A stretch of DNA of 64,000 nt from Acidimicrobiia bacterium (GTDB lineage: Bacteria > Actinomycetota > Acidimicrobiia > ATN3 > PSLF01), in assembly GCA_040289475.1 (NCBI GenBank), contig PSLF01000006.1, positions 43,246-107,245 of the forward strand, given 5' to 3'. Made by a program: the position numbers and the translations under genes. The notes under the pieces are model-generated. The model made no database searches. It was given only the letters and a program-made list of their open reading frames with translations, and was not told the origin of the DNA. Positions 19,334 through 27,420 of this stretch are shown here, piece after piece (the stretch's first letter is position 1; every line of letters starts with the position of its first letter).

Positions 19334-20194
19334 ATGCCCGAAGATAGCCACAAGACGGAACTGCCGCTCGACCGAACCCGGGGCGCGGCAGCTAAAAGCC
19401 ATATGCTTAGACGTCTAGCGATAGGTGGTGTAGTTATCGGAACCGCCATCGTGGCCGTGTTGGCATCGTCGCGCCTCGCCGGCACTAAGTCTGTGCCCCC
19501 CTCCTCAGATGAGACGGGCTTCCAGCCTCCCGGTGCTCTCATAGTTGCGCCTGAAGAAAGAAGTGCGACCGATCCACTAGCGATAACCACTTACAACGCT
19601 ATTGCGGCCCAGGTAGCCAGCGACACCATCGGGATCTTTGCCTTTCCCGAGTCACTCACGCCTACCTCAGTGCTTTCCCGCACGAACGAACATGGAGTCC
19701 CCCAGACATTCCTGGTGCTGGAAGTTCGAAAAGGGTGGGCACGGGTTATGTTGCCGGGACCACCAAATGGTTCCACTGGGTGGATACGCACCTCAGAGGT
19801 TAACTTCTACGGAGTCGAGCACGTAGTGCGAGTACGCCTGGCGTCCAAGCGACTTGAGGTCTGGGAGAGAGGCAGGCTCGCTTTTTCGTTTCCAGCCGGC
19901 ATAGGACGAAAGAACACCCCTACACCGGGAGGAAGATACTACATAAAAGAACTCCTCCAACCAACGGATCCCGCGGGGCCATGGGGCAGTTACGCTTTTG
20001 GGCTCAATGGCTACTCCAACTCGGTATACGGTCCCGATGGAGAGCCACAGGTGATTGGAATCCACGGTACCAACGAGCCCGACTCTGTAGGCAAGGAAGT
20101 ATCTGCCGGCTGTGTCCGCCTTCGCAACGAAGACATCGAAAAGCTCGTAGGTCTTCTACCTCTTGGGACTCCGGTTGAGATAATGGAGGATTGA
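19334..20194 (+). CDS. Membrane-anchored L,D-transpeptidase (YkuD)
   Basis: 286 residues: a cytosolic N-terminus, one transmembrane helix (about 26-46), a linker, an SH3-like segment (FLVLEVRKGWARVMLPGPPNGSTGW split by a short loop) and a C-terminal YkuD domain. The catalytic pattern is HGTN followed by SAGCVRLRN with nucleophile Cys260. The domain would act outside the membrane, making 3-3 peptidoglycan cross-links or anchoring proteins to the wall. It starts 10 bases after tsaC. Confidence 0.92.
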   Translation: MPEDSHKTELPLDRTRGAAAKSHMLRRLAIGGVVIGTAIVAVLASSRLAGTKSVPPSSDETGFQPPGALIVAPEERSATDPLAITTYNAIAAQVASDTIGIFAFPESLTPTSVLSRTNEHGVPQTFLVLEVRKGWARVMLPGPPNGSTGWIRTSEVNFYGVEHVVRVRLASKRLEVWERGRLAFSFPAGIGRKNTPTPGGRYYIKELLQPTDPAGPWGSYAFGLNGYSNSVYGPDGEPQVIGIHGTNEPDSVGKEVSAGCVRLRNEDIEKLVGLLPLGTPVEIMED

Positions 20195-20224
20195 TATCGC
20201 GTCGCCTACCAAACACCTTTTATC

Positions 20225-20797
20225 GTGCAAGCGGACCGCTCCGAATCCGAACCTTCATCGGAAAACTCGGGCAAGCCCGACATCGTCGAGCTCGCCATGA
20301 ACAGGGACCCCGACGCTCTGGGCACCCTCTATGACGTTTTATATCCCCCCCTCTTTAGGCTTCTATTCTTCTCTACGAGAGACACTACCGTCGCTGAGCA
20401 AATAGCAGATGCCGTAGTTCCCACGGTCCTTGCATCCGTACCTCATGCACAAGCCGACGCCCCTTCATTGCGAGCATGGATGATGTCGGTTGCGTGGGCT
20501 CTGCTCGAACGTGACTATAAACAGGCCCTTCCATCTGTGGGACATCATCTCCCCCCGCACTTTCTGGACGAGGCCACAACCCAAACGCTTGAGTATCGAC
20601 AGTCAGCTGACGAGCTGGCCGCAGCCATTCGCCAATTACCCCCCTTCTGGCAGAACTACGTCGTGTTGCGATTTATCTCCGGACTGACCAGAAGCGAGGT
20701 AGTGTTTGTCTTGGGGAAGCCTTCCTCCGACGTCGCGGCGATGGAGACCGAGGCTTTGCAAGAGCTGGGATACTGGCTCGGAGCCTTCCAAGAGTGA
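20225..20797 (+). CDS. Small sigma-70 family factor (ECF-like)
   Basis: 190 residues with a region 2-like N-terminal half (DPDALGTLYDVLYPPLFRLL) and a region 4-like HTH near the C-terminus (LPPFWQNYVVLRFISGLTRSEVVFVLG). The motifs are divergent, and region 2.3/2.4 lacks the usual DxxQE-type core (here VAEQIADAVVPTVL). Start GTG at 20225. The stop overlaps the GTG of the next gene (GTGA), so the pair is translationally coupled, as expected for a sigma factor with its membrane-bound partner. Confidence 0.75.
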   Translation: MQADRSESEPSSENSGKPDIVELAMNRDPDALGTLYDVLYPPLFRLLFFSTRDTTVAEQIADAVVPTVLASVPHAQADAPSLRAWMMSVAWALLERDYKQALPSVGHHLPPHFLDEATTQTLEYRQSADELAAAIRQLPPFWQNYVVLRFISGLTRSEVVFVLGKPSSDVAAMETEALQELGYWLGAFQE

Positions 20798-21612
20798 GTT
20801 CACAGAAAGGCAAAGGTGCTGGAGCAGACCAGATGAGCGATGACACATCACCTTCCAACGACGTCGGGAAGGACAAACGGCACCTAACTCTCGTTCTCTC
20901 CGAATCGTTAGAGGATGACACGCGATCGCGAGCGGCTAGAGGGTCGACCCACCAACACAACAATCAGCAAGTTACCCTCGCTCTCAAGACCTTGTACAGA
21001 CAGAGCGACTTGTTAGAGGTCCGAATAAAAGCTGAACAAAAGCGAAAAGCGATCTCCGAGGCCTTGGCCCTCTGGGGTACTGCTCCCAAAACCCGTCACA
21101 GGAGCCGACGCCTCTGGCTAGGTGTAGCTATCTTGGCATTGTTCACAGCCGCGCTTATTCCCGCTTATGAAATTTCTCGGAACTCCCTTCCCGGAGACCC
21201 GCTGTGGAAGCTCAAGCGGGCGGATGAGAGCGTCAGACAATGGCTGGCGCGTGGCCCCGAAGCCGAAGCGCGCGTGGCACTGGCCAATACCAGAGAGAGG
21301 CTCGAAGAGGCGAAGCTCCTCGCCGACGACGAGCGCTTCGAGGCAGCCCGTAATGCCCTGGCTCTTTTTTACTCGGAGTTCGACTCAGCGCGTAGACGCC
21401 TTCGTATGATCACCAGGGAATCTCACCCCGAACTGTATGCAGAAGCGGACCGTCAACTCGAAGAGGCTGCCGCACTGGACGAGCGACTCAACGGAGCGGC
21501 AGCTCGTACCGTTGCACCGAGACGGCCCGAGGCAGTGGGCACGCTAAGCCCTACACCCCGCCCCCCTTGGGAGCCGGAAAACCCACAAGAACCGCCGCAC
21601 TCCGCAGGATAG
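20794..21612 (+). CDS. DUF5667 membrane protein, putative anti-sigma factor
   Basis: 272 residues. A hydrophilic N-terminus of about 105 residues is followed by one transmembrane helix (LWLGVAILALFTAALIPAY, about 108-126). An extracytoplasmic DUF5667-type domain comes next, starting at the family-typical PGDPLWKLKRADESVRQWL, rich in Ala/Glu/Arg helix (coiled-coil prone). The tail is Pro-rich. There is no zinc-finger (HxxxCxxC) motif, so sigma binding, if real, uses another surface. Coupling by a GTGA overlap with the upstream sigma-like gene is the main functional clue. Confidence 0.78.
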   Translation: MSSQKGKGAGADQMSDDTSPSNDVGKDKRHLTLVLSESLEDDTRSRAARGSTHQHNNQQVTLALKTLYRQSDLLEVRIKAEQKRKAISEALALWGTAPKTRHRSRRLWLGVAILALFTAALIPAYEISRNSLPGDPLWKLKRADESVRQWLARGPEAEARVALANTRERLEEAKLLADDERFEAARNALALFYSEFDSARRRLRMITRESHPELYAEADRQLEEAAALDERLNGAAARTVAPRRPEAVGTLSPTPRPPWEPENPQEPPHSAG

Positions 21613-21654
21613 CACTGTGCGTCAAAAACTCGCTAGAAAGCCCCCCTCGAGCTG

Positions 21655-22587
21655 CTAAGAACTTCTCTTTTCGACCCGCGCCAAAAGCGATCCTAACGCC
21701 TGGTGAAAAGCTTCGGGTGCCTCTAGGTTCGGCAAATGGCCAGCGCCAGCAATTACCGTTAGGGTCGCTGAGGGTATCGACTCAGCCAGAGCGCGCGCCT
21801 CCTCCACGCTTACCAGAGCATCCGAGTCTCCAACTACCACAGCGGTGGGTACCCGAATACTACCGAGAAGTCCTGTGGAGTCTCGCCTCTGGGCCAGGCC
21901 GTGGAGCGCCGCCACGAGGGTCTCGTCCTCTTGATCGTTCATGATCTTGGCAACCCAGCGTGCCACGTCGTCTGTGAGCGACCTATCCGATGAAAGTAGA
22001 CGCTGTAGCATCGATTCGAGAAACTCATGGCGCCCGCCCAACTTTATTGTCTCAATGGCCCTGAACCTTGCAGCTCTCGCCTCTTCGGTGTCGGCACTTG
22101 CTCGGGTGTCCGACAGGAGTAGTCCTTTTGCTACTAGGGGACGGAGTCTCAGCATTGCGAAGATGACATATCCGCCCATAGAGCACCCAACTAGCACCGC
22201 TTGCTGCAAGCCGAGCGCATCGAGACAATCGAGCACCGTCCGGGCTGCAGTTTCCATATCAATGATCTCTAGAAAATCCCTGGCGGCCTTGGATCGCCCG
22301 AAGCCTGGAAGATCGAGAGCATAAGATGGATAGCCTCTGATCGATGCCCACTCCAGCGCGGGCTCCCACATCCGAGAGTCCAAGGGGAAAGCGTGTAAGA
22401 AAACACAGGCCGCCTTAGTTGGGGACCCTGATGTCGCAGGAAAGCGAAGTGTTTCGGGAATCCGCTCACCGGGCTCGACAGTGAAAGCGTTCCCCCCTAT
22501 CCTGCAACGGACGAATAACTTTGATTTGAGCGACAGTGACATCTCCAAATGTTCGCGCTGTTGTTGTAGGCGCCTATAGGCTACCAA
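21655..22587 (-). CDS. Alpha/beta-hydrolase
   Basis: 310-residue serine hydrolase. The oxyanion-region motif is FLHAFPLDSRMW (HxF), the nucleophile elbow is GCSMGG with Ser136, the acid is likely Asp in VVVGDSDALV, and the base is His in GAGHLPNLEAPEAF. It resembles 3-oxoadipate enol-lactonase-like and general esterase members; the substrate is not predictable. An ATG at 22542 is an alternative start giving 295 residues. It is transcribed divergently from the sigR-like gene, and its 3' end faces the DUF5667 gene with a 42-base gap. Confidence 0.88.
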   Translation of the reverse strand: MVAYRRLQQQREHLEMSLSLKSKLFVRCRIGGNAFTVEPGERIPETLRFPATSGSPTKAACVFLHAFPLDSRMWEPALEWASIRGYPSYALDLPGFGRSKAARDFLEIIDMETAARTVLDCLDALGLQQAVLVGCSMGGYVIFAMLRLRPLVAKGLLLSDTRASADTEEARAARFRAIETIKLGGRHEFLESMLQRLLSSDRSLTDDVARWVAKIMNDQEDETLVAALHGLAQRRDSTGLLGSIRVPTAVVVGDSDALVSVEEARALAESIPSATLTVIAGAGHLPNLEAPEAFHQALGSLLARVEKRSS

Positions 22588-22633
22588 TCAAAAGACTGTA
22601 TGATCGGACGACTCTAGAGTTCAAGGCATCCAA

Positions 22634-23257
22634 TTGGCTGAGAAGACGAAATTCGTAGAAGAAGCACTTCCATTTGCCCAGTCGTTATATGGCGCGGCGC
22701 TCAACCTGACTCGAAACCCTTCAGATGCTGAGGATCTAGTACAAGAGACATTTCTCAAAGCCTTCCGCTCCTATGACAGTTTCAAAGAGGGCACAAACCT
22801 AAAGGCTTGGCTATATCGGATCCTCATGAACACGTTCATCAACATGTACAGGGCCAAGCAAAGAAGACCTCAAGAGACTCAAGTAGAAGATATAGGAGAC
22901 TTCTACCTATACCATCGTCTCGGTGAGGCAGCTCCAGCTGAGGCAGCTCGAAGCGCTGAGGAGGAGCTCCTGAATACTTTCACTGACGACGCGGTTAAAA
23001 AAGCAATGGAAGAACTTCCCGAGCCCTTTCGCCTCGCCGTGTATTTAGCTGACGTAGAGGGCTTCAGCTACAAGGAAATCGCAGAGATCATGGATGTCCC
23101 TATAGGCACAGTGATGTCACGCCTCCACCGTGGTCGGAAGGCGCTCCAGGCTAAGTTGTACGAGTATGCGATGGAACGGGGACTCATTTCAGCTGAGCCA
23201 CCTCACGAGACAGCGAAAGCCGTCTCGCAGGGACGGGGAGACGCGGACGGTGAATGA
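22634..23257 (+). CDS. ECF sigma factor, SigR/SigH type
   Basis: 207-residue extracytoplasmic-function sigma factor. Region 2 reads [19 protein letters not shown] ([15 protein letters not shown]), with [21 protein letters not shown], closely matching actinobacterial SigR/SigH, the thiol-oxidative-stress sigma factors. Region 4 has the [22 protein letters not shown]. The start is a TTG at 22634; no ATG is available before conserved sequence. The next gene encodes a Zn-type anti-sigma factor that overlaps its stop codon, supporting the SigR/RsrA assignment. Confidence 0.92.
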   Translation: MAEKTKFVEEALPFAQSLYGAALNLTRNPSDAEDLVQETFLKAFRSYDSFKEGTNLKAWLYRILMNTFINMYRAKQRRPQETQVEDIGDFYLYHRLGEAAPAEAARSAEEELLNTFTDDAVKKAMEELPEPFRLAVYLADVEGFSYKEIAEIMDVPIGTVMSRLHRGRKALQAKLYEYAMERGLISAEPPHETAKAVSQGRGDADGE

Positions 23258-23486
23258 GGAGTGTCGTAGGACTACCAAGGCTATATACCTTGTAATCGAC
23301 GGAGAGGCCAGCAAGGTGGTCTCCTGGCGGGTCACCAAGCACATCGAAGCATGTCCGGACTGCTTGAGACGGTACGAGTTCGAGCGCAAACTGAAGCAGC
23401 TTATCGAGCGGGCATGTCAGTGCGTAGGATGCCCAGATGGATTCGAAGAGCGTCTAAGGAGAATGATCCTCGCAGAGTTCGAGTGA
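23250..23486 (+). CDS. Zinc-associated anti-sigma factor, RsrA-like
   Basis: 78-residue protein from a GTG at 23250 that overlaps the sigR-like stop by 8 bases. The ZAS motif HIEACPDC (HxxxCxxC) binds zinc, with an additional N-terminal Cys (NEEC) and a C-terminal CQCVGC cluster, the layout of RsrA-type redox-sensing anti-sigma factors. Disulfide formation would release the sigma factor under oxidative stress. Longer starts upstream in this frame run antisense to conserved sigR residues and are not credible. Confidence 0.88.
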   Translation: MNEECRRTTKAIYLVIDGEASKVVSWRVTKHIEACPDCLRRYEFERKLKQLIERACQCVGCPDGFEERLRRMILAEFE

Positions 23487-23597
23487 GTATGCTGAGCCCG
23501 AACACGAGGATGCATTGTCCGATCCTCTTTTCGACTGAGTAACAACGAGTGGTCTTTCTGGACGAACTGCGACGGGGATCGGTCACGTCTGTTGTGA

Positions 23598-23620
23598 GCG
23601 GCTTGGAGCACCGCCTTTTT
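23598..23620 (+). terminator. Weak candidate intrinsic terminator after the sigR-rsrA pair
   Basis: GCGG (23598-23601) and CCGC (23611-23614) can form a short stem with a 9-base loop, followed by CTTTTT. The stem is only 4-5 bp, so strength is doubtful. It lies in the 177-base gap before the next gene, which otherwise shows nothing clear. Confidence 0.3.
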
Positions 23621-23663
23621 CTCACTTAGACTTGCCAGCCGAAGCTGTCCGCGGAGGTACTTT

Positions 23664-24125
23664 GTGATGAGTGAAAAGCAATGGGACCAAAGCAGCTTTC
23701 TGGTCGAAAGAAGACCAGCAGCTCGACTCGGTAGGGCTTTACTTGTAGCGGTTTTGGGGTCAGTGATTATCGCAGTTGCAGCATTTCAGGTCACGCCTGT
23801 AGCGTCGGTTGGGGAAGTACTCCCCGTTTCAGGAACGGCCCAACTTTACGCGGGCAACATATCGGTTCTTGAGTCTGCGCGGCAGCTCTTATCTGTAATT
23901 TCAGAATCAACTTTTGAACGGCAACCAAAGATAGTGTCACCTACCCTCGCGCAAGTGACCGTGAGGCCCGATGCACCCAAGCGGGTTTTCGAAGAAAAAG
24001 AAGACAAACCTTGGACTCTGCTGGTAGGTAAGGCTATGCTCCCCGCGACGGTGGCGTTGGGTGCATTCGTCGTAATCTGGTATGTCATGAAGGTGACTCG
24101 CGCCCGATACAAGAGAGCATCATGA
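23664..24125 (+). CDS. Hypothetical protein with two membrane helices
   Basis: 153 residues, start GTG at 23664 or ATG at 23667, with a ribosome-binding site GCGGAGG just upstream. There are two hydrophobic helices, about 25-45 (LLVAVLGSVIIAVAAFQV) and 115-140 (MLPATVALGAFVVIWYVM), with an external-looking loop between them. I do not recognise the family. Its stop overlaps the ATG of the DUF2342 metalloprotease (ATGA), so the two are coupled and may act together at the membrane. Confidence 0.7.
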   Translation: MMSEKQWDQSSFLVERRPAARLGRALLVAVLGSVIIAVAAFQVTPVASVGEVLPVSGTAQLYAGNISVLESARQLLSVISESTFERQPKIVSPTLAQVTVRPDAPKRVFEEKEDKPWTLLVGKAMLPATVALGAFVVIWYVMKVTRARYKRAS

Positions 24126-25342
24126 GCCTAGTCGAGGCCGGTGGGCGCCCTTATGGTGGTGCCCCGGGGCCGCTCGCGCTCATGCCCCCTTCGGAGTCGG
24201 GGTACGCACCCCACCACGGTGAGCCGTCCGTTGGAGAAGTCGATCTTGATTGGGGAATAGTAGAAGCCGTTGCCACCCGGCTCGCAGGAGCACCCCCAGT
24301 TGGATTTACTGAAGGTGTTTCCACTCTCATCGCGGACTTTGAAGGAGCCACCTCCTTCGCCGAGCTTTTAGTTAGCGAACTTACTGGACTATATCCCAAG
24401 GCAGGCCCAGCCAGAGTTCTAGTCATCAGCAGGGCTGGATGGGTAAAAGCAAACATTGCTATCTTCCGTCACTACCTTAGCCCAGTTGCTGCGAGACTGA
24501 CCCCACCCTCTCCGGCATTGTCTCGGTCCGCATCTACTTTGCCCGCGTATGCATCGATAATCGACGACGTCGTGCGAACCGGCCTTTCGGCGGTTAGAGG
24601 AGCTGCACGCAGTGTCGTTTCCGCACAGATAGGTATCGTGTTGGGGTTTCTCTCAAAAAGGGTTCTGGGTCAGTACGACCTCGTACTTCCCGAGGATGGA
24701 AAGGACTCGGTCTACTACGTCGGGCCCAACATCGTAAACGCAGAGCGCCAGTTCGGCTTCGGGCGTAAAGAATTCAGAATGTGGATAGCCCTCCATGAGA
24801 CGGCTCACCGAGCACAGTTCACGGGAGTGGAGTGGCTCAAGGGATACTTCAACGACCTAGTCGAGAACCTAATGGCTGGCTCCTACATCGACCCGAAGGC
24901 CTTCGCATCCGCTCTCCGGCGGATGGCCGAAGCCATTATTCAGGGCCGCGATCCACTCGGCGATACCGGTCTAGCCGGCATGTTTGCCAGCGATGAGCAG
25001 CTGGAACGAATGCGAAGACTCCAAGCCCTGATGTGCGTTTTAGAAGGCCACGGAAACTTCGTGATGGACACCATAGGCGAACGGGTAATTCCCGATGCGC
25101 GCCGGATGTCCCAGATCTTGAGAGAGCGTCGGGCCTCTAGTGGTCTTCAGAGAATACTTTTTCGACTCCTCGGGATCGATACCAAGCTCAAGCAGTACGA
25201 GCTCGGGGAGCGCTTCGTAAAGGCTGTAGTAGAACGGGCCGGCCTAAGGACTTTTTGCGCAATATGGAACGACCCTGCCAACCTTCCTACCCTGGAAGAA
25301 ATAGAGGATCCACCACGCTGGCTAGCCCGGGTGACCGCCTAG
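24122..25342 (+). CDS. DUF2342 zinc-dependent metalloprotease (F420-associated family)
   Basis: 406 residues with the zinc site HETAH at 225-229 inside ALHETAHRAQFTGVEWLKGYF (metzincin-like HExxH). The family (DUF2342, also described as 'coenzyme F420 biosynthesis-associated') occurs mainly in actinobacteria and Chloroflexi, often just upstream of tilS, as here. The substrate is unknown. The N-terminal ~40 residues are Pro/Gly-rich. The ATG at 24122 overlaps the preceding gene. Confidence 0.9.
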   Translation: MSLVEAGGRPYGGAPGPLALMPPSESGYAPHHGEPSVGEVDLDWGIVEAVATRLAGAPPVGFTEGVSTLIADFEGATSFAELLVSELTGLYPKAGPARVLVISRAGWVKANIAIFRHYLSPVAARLTPPSPALSRSASTLPAYASIIDDVVRTGLSAVRGAARSVVSAQIGIVLGFLSKRVLGQYDLVLPEDGKDSVYYVGPNIVNAERQFGFGRKEFRMWIALHETAHRAQFTGVEWLKGYFNDLVENLMAGSYIDPKAFASALRRMAEAIIQGRDPLGDTGLAGMFASDEQLERMRRLQALMCVLEGHGNFVMDTIGERVIPDARRMSQILRERRASSGLQRILFRLLGIDTKLKQYELGERFVKAVVERAGLRTFCAIWNDPANLPTLEEIEDPPRWLARVTA

Positions 25343-25349
25343 GGCCACC

Positions 25350-26774
25350 TTGGCGGCGCCTGGTCTCGATCGGGTGAGCGAGACAATGAACGATGGGCGG
25401 TCGCTAACACTCGGACCAGAGGACGTGGCAGAGGGAATGCGGAAGGCGGGGATTCACCTCGACCAGAGCTCTCCCTATCTGGTGATGGTGTCGGGCGGTC
25501 CCGATTCTTCGTTTCTTCTATGGGCTCTCGCCCGGCTCGGGGCCGACGTGGTCGCTTTCCACTTGGATCACGCCCTGAGAGCAGGCTCGGAAACAGACGC
25601 TCGAGCAGCATGTGCTCTCGCACAACACCTCGGAGTGCCCATCGAAGTCGTGCGCCGTAAACCCGATGTGCACCCCGGCGCCTCCTTCGAAACCGCAGCC
25701 AGGGCACTCCGATACGAAGAGGCTGAAAAGGCTGCAGATCGAAGGGGATGCGAGTGGATACTCACAGCCCATACAGCAGACGATCAAGTAGAAACATTCT
25801 TTATCAACTTGGCGAGAGGAGCCGGCCTCGATGGCCTAAAAGGCATTCCCCGCCGATCGGGTAGGATCGTGCGGCCCATGCTCCATATCTGGAAGCGAGA
25901 CATAAGGGATGCCTGTCAGGCAGAAGGCATCTCGTACGTAGAGGATCCGACCAATCTGGATCTGTCACTTCTTCGCAATAAGGTGCGCCTCCGAGCCATT
26001 CCTGTCTTAGAAGAAGTTTTGGGAGAGGGTTTCAAAAAATCCCTTCTGAGGCAAACCGAGTTGTTGAGAGACGATGCGGAATTTCTAAATGCCTTCGCTT
26101 CCTCTCAGATCCAATCGCATATGACCCGCATTGGAACTCACCCAGCCTTGGTTGCGGACGCTTCTTGGTTTACTCAACTGCCCGCTGCCATTGCGCGGCG
26201 AGTCGTGCGGCTGGGCTTTGAAAAACTTGCCGCTAGCCCGCCCCCCCCGTCGCGGCTCGTCGCCATGGCATTGCACGTTGCCGACAGAGGAGGTATAGCT
26301 GATCTAGGCAATGGATTTGTCTTCGCACGCGAAGCAAAGCGGGTTCTCCTGCGGGCTTCAAACCTTCCAGCTCCACCCCCGCTTCCAGGAACGATCCCTG
26401 GAGAGATCGAGGCACCCTCTTTCGGAGTTAGAATCTCCGCACGCCGTATTTCTCTGGGTTCCGTCGACCGGCATCGGCTTTTCGACCGCGCGAGGTCCTC
26501 CCAGGCTGTGGTCTCCGCTTCGGTTGCGGGAGCGGTATTGGTTCGCCCTCCATCACCTGGTGAACGGTTCAGCCCCTTTGGGTTGAAGGGGTCGAAGCCC
26601 TTGGCCGATTTTTTGGCGGAGAGGGGCTTGTGCAAGACCGAGCGACTTTTCGTGCCAGTGCTCGCAAAGCCAGAGGGAACTATAGTCTGGGTAGTAGGAC
26701 ACAGGATTTCAAACGAGGCTGCCGTAAAAGAAGGAGACGAAGAAGCTTTGCACCTCGTTAGTGAACCAATGTGA
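25350..26774 (+). CDS. tilS: tRNA(Ile)-lysidine synthetase
   Basis: ATP-dependent enzyme that places lysidine at C34 of tRNA-Ile(CAU), which is essential for AUA decoding. The PP-loop SGGPDSS is at residues 48-54, FHLDHALRAGSETDA matches the family's LDHGLR block, and TAHTADDQVETFFINLARGAG is diagnostic. A C-terminal TilS substrate-binding domain is present (RPPSPGERFSPFGLKGSKPLADFLAERGL). The start is a TTG at 25350; an ATG at 25386 is equally possible. Confidence 0.95.
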   Translation: MAAPGLDRVSETMNDGRSLTLGPEDVAEGMRKAGIHLDQSSPYLVMVSGGPDSSFLLWALARLGADVVAFHLDHALRAGSETDARAACALAQHLGVPIEVVRRKPDVHPGASFETAARALRYEEAEKAADRRGCEWILTAHTADDQVETFFINLARGAGLDGLKGIPRRSGRIVRPMLHIWKRDIRDACQAEGISYVEDPTNLDLSLLRNKVRLRAIPVLEEVLGEGFKKSLLRQTELLRDDAEFLNAFASSQIQSHMTRIGTHPALVADASWFTQLPAAIARRVVRLGFEKLAASPPPPSRLVAMALHVADRGGIADLGNGFVFAREAKRVLLRASNLPAPPPLPGTIPGEIEAPSFGVRISARRISLGSVDRHRLFDRARSSQAVVSASVAGAVLVRPPSPGERFSPFGLKGSKPLADFLAERGLCKTERLFVPVLAKPEGTIVWVVGHRISNEAAVKEGDEEALHLVSEPM

Positions 26775-26877
26775 TGCTTGGGCAATGCTAAACGCTCACT
26801 GCGCCAGAGTACAGACGATGCACAAAGACGGCAAGATTGGTCAAAGAGACTTATTGGGCCTGGAATTGGTAGAGGCT

Positions 26878-27420
26878 ATGTCGCCCCAGGCGGCAGTCGA
26901 TGCTGGGTTGAAGATTGTCCTTACTGGAGACCAGATCCAGCAGCGAGTAGCCGAGCTCGGAAGGCGAATTTCCAGAGACTACGCCGGTCGTAAACCGGTT
27001 CTGGTTGGGATCCTAAAAGGTGCGTTTGTGTTCATGGCCGATCTGTGTCGTCATATCGACATCCCTGTAGCCTTTGATTTCATGGCCGTTTCTAGTTATG
27101 GAGCAGCCACCAAATCCTCGGGCATCGTCCGCATAACCAAAGACCTCGATGCCGACATCACGGGCAAGGACGTGATAATAGTCGAGGACATCGTCTCGTC
27201 TGGCCTCACGCTCACGTATCTTCAGCGTGTCCTTCAGGCCCGTTCCCCCGCGAGCGTGGAAATGTGCGCCCTTCTGCTCAAGCAGGAACACCGCGTAAAA
27301 GAGGTCAACGCAAAGTACGTGGGCTTCGAGATCCCCGATGTTTTCGTCGTCGGCTACGGATTGGATTTGGCCGAACGCTTCAGGAACTTACCGTACATCG
27401 CAGCCCTCCAGGAGACCTAG
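26878..27420 (+). CDS. hpt: Hypoxanthine phosphoribosyltransferase
   Basis: Purine salvage enzyme making IMP/GMP from hypoxanthine/guanine and PRPP. The PRPP-binding motif VIIVEDIVSSGLTL and the early LVGILKGAFVFMADL block are clear. The ATG at 26878 gives 180 residues, the normal length. The frame is open back to a GTG at 26761 that overlaps tilS, adding 39 residues without homology, so the start is uncertain. tilS-hpt-ftsH is a conserved bacterial order. Confidence 0.94.
   Translation: MSPQAAVDAGLKIVLTGDQIQQRVAELGRRISRDYAGRKPVLVGILKGAFVFMADLCRHIDIPVAFDFMAVSSYGAATKSSGIVRITKDLDADITGKDVIIVEDIVSSGLTLTYLQRVLQARSPASVEMCALLLKQEHRVKEVNAKYVGFEIPDVFVVGYGLDLAERFRNLPYIAALQET

Noticed and set aside
27264..27419. 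Upstream extension of ftsH within hpt
   Set aside because: It lies in another frame of conserved hpt sequence; the GTG at 27420 begins the normal FtsH N-terminus.
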